Source of the DNA: Candidatus Avimonas caecicola | GTDB taxonomy: Bacteria > Bacillota > Clostridia > Oscillospirales > Acutalibacteraceae | Reading direction: 5' to 3' | Assembly: GCA_904419875.1 (NCBI GenBank) | Contig: CAJFTG010000024.1 | Span: forward strand, 1-36,596 | DNA length: 36,596 nucleotides | Shown here: piece by piece, positions 15,669 to 22,970 of the stretch | Layout: each line of letters starts with the position of its first letter | Position numbering within the stretch: position 1 is the stretch's first letter | The notes under the pieces: generated by a model | What the model was told of the DNA's origin: nothing | Database searches by the model: none | The model's input: the letters and a program-made list of their open reading frames with translations, nothing else | Position numbers and translations under genes: made by a program

Positions 15669-16253
15669 TTATGCCTGGCGGCATCCGTTGCAGCGGCAGG
15701 AGCCGTTAGCGCCGCCGTTGCAGCAGCGGCCGTTGTTCTGCGCCGCCTGCGCGCACTCACAGCTCTCGCAGGCGGCTCTCTCCGCCCGCTCGGCACTGGC
15801 GCGGCTTTCGCACGCGGATTCCCGGGCGTCGCAAGCGGCCTGGTTGGCCTCTCTGGCCGCTTCGCAAGCCTCACGGGCCGCGGCCTCACAGCGCTCGACG
15901 GCATTTCGGAGGTCGTTCATCCCTTCGCAGCCGGTGTTCCCGGAACAGCCGCAGGAACAGCAGGAACCGCCGCAGCGGCTGCCGCCGGCTTCCCCGGACG
16001 ACGGGCATCCGCCGTCCGACCGGGTATTCCGCCCGCAGGCTTCCCTCTCTTCCTGCCGGGCACAGAGGATATCCGCCGCAACGCTCCCCGGGGCGCAGGG
16101 ATACCAGGGTGTGGAGGACATCCGGTAAATGTTCATGGTTCCGCCGCAGCAGTCGGGGACAGTCTCGCAGGGCGTCTCCCCCATGCGGGAGCTTTGGTTG
16201 TCATTCGAACAACCGGCACAGCAACAGCAGAACTGGTTTCTTCTTCTCATCAT
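15669..16253 (-). CDS. Cysteine-rich hypothetical protein with Ala/Glu/Cys helical segment
   Basis: 194 residues with about 30 cysteines. The N terminus is MMRRRNQFCCCCAGC. The middle has GGSCCSCGCSGNTGC. The segment of roughly residues 115-165 is an Ala/Glu/Arg-rich predicted helix where cysteines recur at 7, 8, 11 and 14 residue spacings, giving a stripe of thiols. The C terminus is again CC/CxC-rich and Gly/Asn-rich. There is no signal peptide. The ATG at 16253 has GGGGAGG five bases upstream; an earlier GTG overlaps that Shine-Dalgarno. I do not recognise the family. A spore-coat or metal-binding structural role would fit the composition, but that is a guess. It diverges from an HTH/ImmA-IrrE pair. 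Confidence 0.75.
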   Translation of the reverse strand: MMRRRNQFCCCCAGCSNDNQSSRMGETPCETVPDCCGGTMNIYRMSSTPWYPCAPGSVAADILCARQEEREACGRNTRSDGGCPSSGEAGGSRCGGSCCSCGCSGNTGCEGMNDLRNAVERCEAAAREACEAAREANQAACDARESACESRASAERAERAACESCECAQAAQNNGRCCNGGANGSCRCNGCRQA

Positions 16254-16382
16254 GTTCACCTCCCCTCACAGTACAGGCTATGCCGGCCGAGGTGCTTTTG
16301 TTACTCCCCGGCGGCCGTTGTCAACTCAGCCGGCTGCCGCGCTGGACAATGGGAAAATTTATACGTTTTTAACGGAAACTCC

Positions 16383-16410
16383 TTGCTTTTTTCCGGAAAT
16401 CCTTTATACT
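16383..16410 (+). promoter_or_regulatory. Promoter of the HTH/metallopeptidase pair
   Basis: TTGCTT (16383-16388), 16 bp, TATACT (16405-16410), 65 bp upstream of the HTH gene. In the same interval the minus strand has a TTGACA (16324-16319) pointing at the cysteine-rich gene, but without a good -10. Confidence 0.6.
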
Positions 16411-16475
16411 GAAAGACAGTATATGTGCCAACAAAACACCCACCGACAGAGAATGCGGAACGGAGAGTGAACGCG

Positions 16476-16967
16476 ATGCCTTTATCCATAGAAGAGCAGC
16501 TGCGGCGCGAAATTCTGGACAATTACCGCAGCGTGCGGGCCTTTACCCAGACCATCGGCCTGCCCTACTCCACCGTCGACAATATTTTCAAGCGCGGCAT
16601 TGACGGAACGGCGGTCATCACGGTAGCCAAGGTGTTCCACGCGCTGGGACTGGATATGAACAGCATCGGCCGTTCCACCCTCCGCCGCCAGGGGGAACCG
16701 TCCAGCCTGCCTCTGGGAATCAGCAGCGTGGAGGAGGACCTGGAGGTGCTGGCCGACAACTTCCGCGCGATGGACAGGGAGGGCCAGGAAACGCTGCGGC
16801 GGCTCTCCGAAGACATGGTGGCGGGCGGGCGGTACCGCCCGGCTAAAAAACGGGAGCGGATGGCTTTTTACGCCGTGGCCCGCAACCGGGGCGCCTCCGG
16901 CAAAACCGTGGAGGGACGCCGCTTCGACCCGCAACAGGTGGAAGGGCTTGAAGGTGAGGATTTCTGA
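16476..16967 (+). CDS. XRE-like helix-turn-helix DNA-binding protein
   Basis: 163 residues. The N-terminal ~65 residues form a Cro/CI-type HTH: EILDNYRSVRAFTQTIGLPYSTVDNIFKRG, then AVITVAKVFHALGLD. The central part is acidic (SSVEEDLEVLADNFRAMDREGQETLRRL), a frequent linker in repressors paired with ImmA/IrrE peptidases. The C terminus is basic. I start at the ATG at 16476 (GGAGAG upstream); the longer frame lacks a binding site. Its stop overlaps the start of the metallopeptidase (TGATG). By analogy with ImmR/ImmA this is probably the repressor cleaved by the downstream protease; the regulon is unknown. Confidence 0.85.
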   Translation: MPLSIEEQLRREILDNYRSVRAFTQTIGLPYSTVDNIFKRGIDGTAVITVAKVFHALGLDMNSIGRSTLRRQGEPSSLPLGISSVEEDLEVLADNFRAMDREGQETLRRLSEDMVAGGRYRPAKKRERMAFYAVARNRGASGKTVEGRRFDPQQVEGLEGEDF

Positions 16968-17647
16968 TGTTCGGCTCCTTCAGCTATCGGCGCGCCGCCG
17001 GGGAAGCGGCACAGATTCTCCTGGACAACGAAGTCACCGCTTACCCGCTCAACCCGGTGTGCCTGGCCAACCGGGCGGGAATAAAAATCCTGACCTATCC
17101 CCAGTTCGCCTCCCTGGCCGATTTGCCGGAGGAAACGCTTCTTTCCCTGTCGGGCGACGGATTTTCCACCTGTGTGGACGGGCAGTATCTGATCGTCTAT
17201 AACCGGACGGTCCGTCCCCGCAACCGGCGGCGCTGGACACTGCTGCATGAATACTGCCATATTTATCTGGGGCACGTTCCGGAGGACGGCGCGCTCCTGC
17301 CTGATTATCCCAATGACCGCCCGATGGAAGCGGCGGCAGACGAGCTCACCGGCTGTTTGATTGCCCCCCTTCCCCTTGCTTTCCTCTGCCGGATCGATAC
17401 CGAGGAGGAGATGGCACGCTGCTTCGGCTTGTCCGAACAGGCGGCGGCCAACCTGTTTCATACCTACCGCCGCTATTGCTGTACCGACCTTTCCCCCGTC
17501 CTGGGATACGGGAAGGCGCTGGAAGCGCTTTGCCCCTTTGCCATCGAGTATGCCTGGAGGAAGGAAAAGGAAGCCAGGCGGCAGCACTATCGGCTGGTGG
17601 ATATAGAAGCGGAAGCCGGCGAGGTTCTTGCCGCCCGCCGCTCATAA
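16967..17647 (+). CDS. ImmA/IrrE family zinc metallopeptidase
   Basis: 226 residues. The zinc site is LLHEYCHIYLGH with His94, Glu95 and His98 (HExxH), and Glu121 in MEAAADELTG as the likely third ligand. This is the pattern of COG2856 proteases such as ImmA of ICEBs1 and IrrE/PprI of Deinococcus. The start overlaps the last base of the upstream HTH gene, so the two are coupled. The family cleaves or derepresses a cognate XRE repressor in response to stress. The C-terminal ~90 residues are helical and may sense the signal. No terminator is clear directly downstream. Confidence 0.9.
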   Translation: MFGSFSYRRAAGEAAQILLDNEVTAYPLNPVCLANRAGIKILTYPQFASLADLPEETLLSLSGDGFSTCVDGQYLIVYNRTVRPRNRRRWTLLHEYCHIYLGHVPEDGALLPDYPNDRPMEAAADELTGCLIAPLPLAFLCRIDTEEEMARCFGLSEQAAANLFHTYRRYCCTDLSPVLGYGKALEALCPFAIEYAWRKEKEARRQHYRLVDIEAEAGEVLAARRS

Positions 17648-18071
17648 CGCGGGGAACGGGACCGCCCCGCGCTGACCGGCGGAATGACGCCCGCACAAAA
17701 GCGGCGCGCCCCTCCCGCGGTCCTTGTGTAACGGCCGCGCCGTAAGCGGGACCGACGGCTGCGGCGATTCTGTCGGGCGCCGTGGCGCCGTTTCCGGCCT
17801 GTTTTTCCATACCGATCGTTTCAGCCGAAAAACGGCGCCTTCTCAATCGGCGGCCGTGTGCTCGCGCCGATGGGAAAGCCCCGTTCATCCATTGCACCTC
17901 TCCCCTGCCGGTTGGCGCGACACGGGGCGCACCATGCCGGGAAAGCGGCGTCCGCCGAAAAGCATCCCCGCCGTTTGTCCGGCCCGGCTGGCCGTCGGCC
18001 GGGAGGGCGGTAAGCCCGTTCGCACCCCTTCAGGCGAATGTTACGATTCCGTAAATCTTCCCCCGGTCCGA
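17648..18071. other. Intergenic region upstream of fucO
   Basis: GC-rich spacer without a supportable gene on either strand; the open frames are arginine- and proline-rich shadows. The fucO promoter lies just to its right. Confidence 0.4.
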
Positions 18072-18100
18072 TTGCCAAAAAAGGGAATCCGTGTTACGAT
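18072..18100 (+). promoter_or_regulatory. Promoter of fucO
   Basis: TTGCCA (18072-18077), 17 bp, TACGAT (18095-18100), about 90 bp upstream of the start codon. Confidence 0.6.
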
Positions 18101-18192
18101 AATGCTACAAAAGCCCTGCACAGCGGCACTGCGGCGCAGGGGGAATGCCCCCATCATACATAAATGACAGAAGAAAGGATGTTGGTTGGATT

Positions 18193-19347
18193 ATGGCAAA
18201 CCGCATGATTCTCAATGAAACCAGCTACCACGGCAAGGGAGCCATTCGTGAAATCCCCGCAGAGGCGAAAAAACGCGGCTTTTCCCACGCATTGATCGTC
18301 ACGGACAAAGACCTGGTGAAATTCCAGGTGGTTAAAAACGTGACCGATCTGCTGGATGCGGCAGGCCTTGCCTATACCGTTTTTGACGAAGTGAAAGCCA
18401 ATCCCTCGGTGGAGGTGGTGAAGGCCGGCATCGCCGCTTTCCAGGCGGCCAAAGCGGATTATCTCATCGCCATCGGCGGCGGCTCGCCGATCGATACCGC
18501 GAAGGGTATCGGTATTATCATTAACAACCCGGAGTACGCCGATGTGGTCAGCCTGGAGGGCGCGGTCGATACCGGGAAGCCCAGCGTGCCGATCATCGCC
18601 GTTCCCACCACCGCCGGCACCGCGGCGGAAACCACCATCAACTATGTAATCACCGACGAAGCCAAGCGCCGCAAGTTTGTCTGTGTCGACCCGCACGACA
18701 TTCCGGTGGTCGCCGTGGTGGATCCGGATATGATGTCCAGCATGCCCCGCGGCCTGACGGCCGCCACCGGCATGGACGCGCTGACCCACGCGATCGAAGG
18801 ATATACCACCCTCGGCGCCTGGGAGCTGCCCGACGCGCTGGATCTGCTCGCCATCAAGATCATTTCCCGTTCCCTGCGCTCCGCCGTCAATAACGAGCCT
18901 CAGGGCCGGGAGGATATGGCCCTCGGCCAGTATGTGACCGGCATGGCCTTCTCAAACGTCGGCCTGGGCGTCGTCCACGGCATGGCCCATCCGCTCAGCG
19001 CGTTCTATGATACGCCGCACGGCGTGGCGAATGCGGTGCTCCTTCCCTACGTTATGGAGTTCAACAAGGACTACACCGGCGAGAAATTCCGCGAGATCGC
19101 CCGCGCTATGGGCGTGCAGGGAGTGGACGGCATGTCCGCCGAGGAATACCGTGCGGCCGCCATCAATGCGGTCCGTCAGCTGTCGCTGGATATCGGCATC
19201 CCGCAGACTCTGAGCGAGATCGGCGTGAAGGAGGAGGACCTCTCCGACCTTGCCCACGCCGCCATGGCGGACGTGTGCACCGGCGGCAATCCCCGTCCCT
19301 GCACCTACGAGCTGGTGCTCGGCGTATACCAGAAGGCTTTTCGCTGA
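18193..19347 (+). CDS. fucO: Iron-containing alcohol dehydrogenase, lactaldehyde reductase type
   Basis: 384 residues of the group III iron-dependent alcohol dehydrogenases. NAD binding is at GGGSPIDTAKG (about residues 95-105). The metal ligands fall at Asp195, His199, His262 and His276, one residue off the E. coli FucO ligands Asp196, His200, His263 and His277, so the length and spacing match FucO closely. It would reduce L-lactaldehyde to 1,2-propanediol with NADH during anaerobic fucose/rhamnose use. No fucose or rhamnose genes are nearby, so another aldehyde substrate is possible. The ATG at 18193 has GAAAGGA about 13 bases upstream, a rather long spacing. Own promoter and terminator. 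Confidence 0.88.
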   Translation: MANRMILNETSYHGKGAIREIPAEAKKRGFSHALIVTDKDLVKFQVVKNVTDLLDAAGLAYTVFDEVKANPSVEVVKAGIAAFQAAKADYLIAIGGGSPIDTAKGIGIIINNPEYADVVSLEGAVDTGKPSVPIIAVPTTAGTAAETTINYVITDEAKRRKFVCVDPHDIPVVAVVDPDMMSSMPRGLTAATGMDALTHAIEGYTTLGAWELPDALDLLAIKIISRSLRSAVNNEPQGREDMALGQYVTGMAFSNVGLGVVHGMAHPLSAFYDTPHGVANAVLLPYVMEFNKDYTGEKFREIARAMGVQGVDGMSAEEYRAAAINAVRQLSLDIGIPQTLSEIGVKEEDLSDLAHAAMADVCTGGNPRPCTYELVLGVYQKAFR

Positions 19348-19379
19348 GCGCCGGTGCTCCCACTGAGCGCCGGTGCTCC
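19345..19379 (+). repeat. Tandem direct repeat spanning the fucO stop codon
   Basis: The 16-mer TGAGCGCCGGTGCTCC occurs twice with a 3-bp gap (19345-19360 and 19364-19379). The first copy begins with the fucO TGA stop. It looks like a local slippage duplication of 19 bp. Confidence 0.85.
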
Positions 19380-19414
19380 TCCCATGCGGCTGCGCATCTA
19401 AGTTAAAAAAGGTT

Positions 19415-19454
19415 AAAAAGGAAGGCCGGGCGTGTCACGCCGGCCTTCCTTTTT
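19415..19454 (+). terminator. Terminator of fucO
   Basis: 15-bp stem AAAAAGGAAGGCCGG / CCGGCCTTCCTTTTT whose right arm ends in five T residues, with a further small CGTG/CACG pairing in the loop. The A/T arms make it potentially bidirectional. Confidence 0.95.
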
Positions 19455-19843
19455 GTACGCTTTGGCCCGAATCCCTCCGGTCGCCAGGGGAGGAGCAATA
19501 GAGACGCTACGGCGAAAGACATCCCGAGGAAGCGGGCGTAAAATCGCCGTCCGCATTCCATCGCCGTTTTTACGGCAGGCAAACATGCGTGCGAAAACGC
19601 GTGCGATGCCGGGAGGGCGTTCGGCGGCCTCCAACAGCTTCGGCAGATATCAACACCCTTGAGGGGCGAGGGCGGGGATCGGCGCCGCGCCCTTTCAGGG
19701 CCCCTGGCAGGCCGGCGGTTCGCCGGTGGTTTTGATTTGATAAACGGTTTTCCGCCCAAAGCCTCCCGGCGCGGCGCATCCGGGCAGGGGCAGGCGCCGG
19801 CTCGCAGTCCCGGCCCCTCTCCCTCTGCCGGTCCGGCGGCCGG
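19455..19843. other. Intergenic region between fucO and cobA
   Basis: About 390 bp between convergent genes. No frame looks like a protein gene and I see no RNA motif. Confidence 0.4.
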
Positions 19844-20368
19844 CTACCACTCGATCCCTTCCCTGGCGGCGATCCCCTGTTCAAAGGGATGGCGCACCAT
19901 CCGGATTTCACTGATATAATCCGCCAGCTCCCGCATCCCGGCGGACGGGTCACGGCCGGTCAGCAGCACCTCCAGCCCCGCCGGCTTTTCCCGCAGAAAT
20001 TTCAAAAGCGCCTCTTCATCCAGCAGCCCGGTGGAAACCGCGGCGCATACTTCATCCAGCAGAAGCACGTCCAGCGTGTCCGCCGCCGCGGCCGCCCGGG
20101 CCAGAAGCCCGTCGTTAAACCGCCGCGTTTCGGCCTTCTCCTCCGCCGTCATCGCAAAAGTAAACTTCACCTTCTCCATGGCGGGAAAAACCGTCACGTT
20201 TTTCATGGTGCGGAGAACCGCGATCTCCCCGGAGCTTCCGTCCTTCAGGAACTGAAGGACCCCAATCCGCAGGCCGTGGCCAGCCGCCCGCAGGCACTGC
20301 CCCACGGCGGCGGAGGTTTTCCCCTTGCCGTCGCCGCAGTATAACTGAATGAGTCCCGGCTGCTTCAT
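19844..20368 (-). CDS. cobO: Cob(I)yrinic acid a,c-diamide adenosyltransferase (CobA/CobO/BtuR type)
   Basis: 174 residues. A Walker A motif YCGDGKGKTSAA (residues 10-21) sits at the very N terminus, and VLLLDEVCAA provides the Walker B/DExx. Both are typical of the CobA-type enzyme, which moves the adenosyl group of ATP to Co(I) corrinoids in the last stage of coenzyme B12 synthesis or salvage. PFEQGIAAREGIEW is the usual family C terminus. The ATG at 20368 has AAGGCGG upstream; the 10-residue longer frame lacks one. It is alone here, with no other cob genes and no visible B12 riboswitch upstream, suggesting salvage. Confidence 0.92.
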   Translation of the reverse strand: MKQPGLIQLYCGDGKGKTSAAVGQCLRAAGHGLRIGVLQFLKDGSSGEIAVLRTMKNVTVFPAMEKVKFTFAMTAEEKAETRRFNDGLLARAAAAADTLDVLLLDEVCAAVSTGLLDEEALLKFLREKPAGLEVLLTGRDPSAGMRELADYISEIRMVRHPFEQGIAAREGIEW

Positions 20369-20757
20369 TGCCGTACCGCCTTTCCGATGCTTTCTCAATC
20401 GCTTTGCCCTGCCCCGCGCTTCCCAGCGGGAGGTATCCCGGTGGAGAGCCCCGCATACCCTTTGCGCATCCCGCTCCGTCCCCCGTAAAGGGCAGGCCGG
20501 GAAGGAAAACCACCCATCCGCTGTTTCCCCGGGACGGCCTCTGTTGTCCGCAAGGGGCAGGCGCCGCTCCCGGGCGGGGCGGGGATACGGTCTTTCCCGT
20601 CGACCATACCCGCCGGATAAGTCAAACCGGCCCGGATGCAGCGCCGCCTTCGTTCCCTTTTCCCCGCGGCTTCCGGTCGCTTTTAAAAGCCCGCGCCGGA
20701 TGGCCCGCGTTTTGCGTCTAAAATAGTTGCTTCCTGTCAGCTTATGTATTTTGAAAA
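20369..20757. other. Intergenic region upstream of cobO
   Basis: About 390 bp, GC-rich until about 20720 and then abruptly AT-rich. No gene supported. I looked on the minus strand for a cobalamin riboswitch B12 box and did not find one. Confidence 0.4.
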
Positions 20758-21090
20758 TTATACTGGTTCAAAATTGATAAGTCTATTGCCCTTGTAAGTG
20801 ATTTTGACTTTTTGTCCTTCTATTGCAGAATCATAAAAAACACTGTTTACTCTAAATTTATAGAACTTGTTATTAGATTTAAATAGAAGAGTATAATCCT
20901 TCCGTGCAGACGTTCCCAGTTTTCCAAATATAGAAAATTGATTATATTCCTCTATTTGTTTTTTGACCAAATCAGCCTCCATTCTAGAAGGCTTTCCTAT
21001 ATAGTCTCTAAATATGCGATGTGTTATGCCAACGAATAAAACAACAAGAAAGCCCCCTTCTAAAATATAAACGATCTTAATCCATTCCAT
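20758..21090 (-). CDS. Small membrane-anchored protein resembling DUF2500/DUF7489-type proteins
   Basis: 110 residues. One N-terminal transmembrane helix (IVYILEGGFLVVLFVGITH, about 6-24), a short charged linker, then a C-terminal beta-rich part with KDYTLLFKSNNKFYKFRVN...EGQKVKITYKGNRLINFE. This resembles the small beta domain seen in DUF2500-like proteins (tyrosine/threonine-rich strands, EGxxxxxTYxGxxxxxF). The assignment is from pattern only. I use the ATG at 21090 with AAGAAGG about 12 bases away; a GTG at 21135 gives 15 more residues without a binding site. The gene and its flanks (20720-21480) are clearly more AT-rich than the surroundings, suggesting transfer. Confidence 0.65.
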   Translation of the reverse strand: MEWIKIVYILEGGFLVVLFVGITHRIFRDYIGKPSRMEADLVKKQIEEYNQFSIFGKLGTSARKDYTLLFKSNNKFYKFRVNSVFYDSAIEGQKVKITYKGNRLINFEPV

Positions 21091-21479
21091 AATTGTCAAC
21101 GCCCTTCTTAACAAATCTTTCTTTGTTCCTGGCACAGTTTGGGCAGGCAGAACGAGTCGTGACGGTTTACAGAACTTATCTTTCCTACAGCTTTAAGAGA
21201 CAGAACGTATCATGTTCTATCTCTTAAAGCCGTAATGTTGTGTTTCCGAGGCAGGTGCGCCGAAGGTAAGAAGCATCTCCCAATCCGCCGCTGTATTTTT
21301 GACAGCCTCTGCCCTCTGACACAGTAGAGTTTTATTCACAAAATTCCTTAAGCCATTATTTCATATAACCAATTTCCGTTTGATTTACAAGGCTGTCCCA
21401 TCTTTAAAATTAGTATATCAAGAAATCAATAAGTGTTCAACAATCATATTTCCGTTTTATTACGTTTGCGAATTCCGAT
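21091..21479. other. AT-rich intergenic region
   Basis: Between the divergent small membrane protein and lysoplasmalogenase-like genes. Holds the stem-loop at 21190-21230. No further gene or known RNA motif recognised. Confidence 0.4.
21190..21230. repeat. Imperfect inverted repeat / long stem-loop
   Basis: GCTTTAAGAGA and AGAAC on the left pair with GTTCT and TCTCTTAAAGC on the right, with one C/A mismatch and a 7-nt loop. It lies in the AT-rich islet about 100 bp upstream of the small membrane protein. No T-run follows on either strand, so it is not an obvious terminator. Confidence 0.8.
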
Positions 21480-21508
21480 TTGACACGAGGAGGAAGCTTT
21501 GGTATAAT
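21480..21508 (+). promoter_or_regulatory. Perfect consensus promoter of the yhhN-marR operon
   Basis: TTGACA (21480-21485), 17 bp, TATAAT (21503-21508): full consensus in both hexamers. The -10 lies inside the left arm of the palindrome at 21497-21550, so a protein bound there would block RNA polymerase. Confidence 0.9.
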
Positions 21509-21550
21509 ACCGACTTGTTGATAAATCAACAAGTCGGTATTATACCAAAG
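21497..21550. promoter_or_regulatory. Perfect 26-bp inverted repeat, probable MarR operator
   Basis: Two perfectly complementary 26-base arms separated by AA. The centre ACTTGTTGAT/ATCAACAAGT is the size and style of a MarR-family operator. The outer part, GGTATAATACC and its complement, includes the promoter -10. It covers -10 to about +40, ending just before the AGAGGAAGG ribosome binding site. As RNA it would form a long hairpin immediately before the start codon. The regulator is probably the MarR protein encoded at 22273. Confidence 0.85.
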
Positions 21551-21565
21551 AGGAAGGATCGTATC

Positions 21566-22276
21566 ATGAAAAAAGCCCTTTTGCCCGTCAACCTTCTGAT
21601 GCTGGCCGCCATCCTGGCGTCGGATATCTGTTACATGACCTTCGGCGGCCTTGCCGTCAAAGCGGTCACCAGCATCCTGTTCGTGCTCACCGGCCTGATC
21701 AACCTGACGTACTGCGTACGGAGCAAGGCCCGTCTCCGGTTTCCGGTCTGGATGGCTGCCGCGCTGACGGCCGCCATGCTGGGGGATGTCCTCCTCGGGA
21801 TAAACTTTTATCTGGGGACGGCCGTTTTCGCGCTGGGGCATATCTTCTATTTTGTCTCCTACTGCATGCTGGTCCCCCTCAATCGGCGGGATTTGGTCTG
21901 CGGCATCGCCATTTTCGCCGCCGCGCTGTCCATCATCCTGTTTGTGCCGGTCCTGGATTTCGGCGGCGGGCTGATGCAGGGGGTCTGCGGCGGGTACGCC
22001 TTCATTATCTCCTTTATGGTGGGCAAAGCGGTTTCCAACCTGCTCGGACAGCGGAACGTTCTCTATGGGATTCTCGCCGCCGGAAGCGTCCTGTTCTTCC
22101 TTTCCGACCTGATGCTGGTGCTTGACCGGTTTGGAAGCCTCCCTTACACCGGCACACTGTGCCTGAGCACCTACTATCCGGCGCAGTTCCTGCTGGCGTT
22201 CTCCATCCTTTCGTTCGCCAACACCGGGCGAAGCGGGGCTAAGGCGGCGGAAGCAGGGGAGACGCGGCAAAAATGA
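21566..22276 (+). CDS. YhhN/TMEM86 family membrane protein (lysoplasmalogenase-like)
   Basis: 236 residues, about eight hydrophobic segments, of the YhhN family. The motifs are MLGDVLLGINFYLGTAVFALGHIFY in the middle and FFLSDLMLVLDRF plus YYPAQFLLAFS near the end; the two aspartates (GD and SD) are the conserved putative catalytic residues of the family. Animal TMEM86 members hydrolyse the vinyl-ether bond of lysoplasmalogens. Many anaerobes, including clostridia, make plasmalogens, so a lipid-remodelling role is plausible but inferred. The ATG at 21566 follows AGAGGAAGG; longer frames run through the operator. Its stop overlaps the MarR start by 4 bp (ATGA). Confidence 0.85.
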   Translation: MKKALLPVNLLMLAAILASDICYMTFGGLAVKAVTSILFVLTGLINLTYCVRSKARLRFPVWMAAALTAAMLGDVLLGINFYLGTAVFALGHIFYFVSYCMLVPLNRRDLVCGIAIFAAALSIILFVPVLDFGGGLMQGVCGGYAFIISFMVGKAVSNLLGQRNVLYGILAAGSVLFFLSDLMLVLDRFGSLPYTGTLCLSTYYPAQFLLAFSILSFANTGRSGAKAAEAGETRQK

Positions 22277-22728
22277 ACGAATTTGCCGAGCGGTTCGAGA
22301 GCTTCACCGCCGCTGTTTCCAGGGCTTACAAAAGCATCCAGCGGATTAAAAGCGGCGAAGCCGAACGGATGGGCCTGAAAAGCGGGCATGTCATGTGCCT
22401 GTATTTCCTGGGAAAATACGCCGGCGGGCTTACGGCGGCGGAGCTTTGCCGGCTTTGCCACGAGGACAAGGCCGCCGTCTCCCGAACCCTCGTCGACCTC
22501 TCCGCAAAGGGCTATCTTGCGCCGGCGCCGGAGGAGGCCGCGCGGAAATACCGCACGAAGCTTTTTCTCACGGAAAGCGGGAGGGGAAAAAACCGCCAGA
22601 TCAACGCTGCGGCGGAGGCCGCGGTGCGCAAAGCGTCCGAGGGCATCAGCGAAGCGGACCGGGAATGCTTTTACCGGGTATTTTTCACCATTGCGGACCG
22701 TCTGGAAGCGTTCGGACGATACGGATAA
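22273..22728 (+). CDS. MarR family transcriptional regulator
   Basis: 151 residues with the winged helix LTAAELCRLCHEDKAAVSRTLVDLSAKGYL (about 52-82) and a wing ending KYRTKLFLTESG, flanked by N- and C-terminal dimerisation helices. Co-transcribed and overlapping with the YhhN-like gene, and almost certainly its autoregulator through the palindrome at 21497-21550. The wing lacks the usual DxR and is rich in basic residues. The ligand is unknown; lipids or membrane-active compounds would fit the partner gene. Confidence 0.9.
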   Translation: MNEFAERFESFTAAVSRAYKSIQRIKSGEAERMGLKSGHVMCLYFLGKYAGGLTAAELCRLCHEDKAAVSRTLVDLSAKGYLAPAPEEAARKYRTKLFLTESGRGKNRQINAAAEAAVRKASEGISEADRECFYRVFFTIADRLEAFGRYG

Positions 22729-22789
22729 GCGGGGAAAACATGGCGCGCACCGGGCGCGCACGGAAAGCCCGGCCGCCAAGAACAAACGC

Positions 22790-22836
22790 CGGCGGATATG
22801 CCGTTCTCTTTGTGAGAGGCATATCCGCCGTTTTTT
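22790..22836 (+). terminator. Terminator of the yhhN-marR operon
   Basis: 13-bp stem CGGCGGATATGCC / GGCATATCCGCCG with a 15-nt loop, followed by six T residues (22831-22836). Confidence 0.95.
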
Positions 22837-22848
22837 GCAGGCGCCCTC

Positions 22849-22913
22849 CCGGTATCCGGGTATCCGGCTGTCCGAGAATCCAGGACCCGGATACCCGGAT
22901 ACCCGGATACCGG
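22849..22913. repeat. CGGATACC short tandem repeats forming a 19-bp inverted repeat
   Basis: The left arm (22849-22867) has two GGTATCCG units. The right side (22887-22913) has three CGGATACC units in tandem. The last 19 bp (22895-22913) are perfectly complementary to the left arm. Rightward it is followed by CGGTTTTGTTTT. It lies between the convergent marR and SRPBCC genes. Confidence 0.9.
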
Positions 22914-22970
22914 CGGTTTTGTTTTGCGGTGTTCCCCGTTCCCCTGCCAAAGGCGGCCGTAAACGGCCTT

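Noticed and set aside
15663-16412. Plus-strand frame of 249 residues opposite the cysteine-rich gene
   Set aside because: Low-complexity Ala/Gly translation without a ribosome binding site. The minus frame has a strong one, although its own family is unknown.
20369-20757. Cobalamin riboswitch upstream of cobO
   Set aside because: No B12-box sequence or matching fold seen on the minus strand.
22849-22913. CRISPR-like array
   Set aside because: Units are 8-9 bp without spacers and partly inverted; a simple short repeat, not CRISPR.
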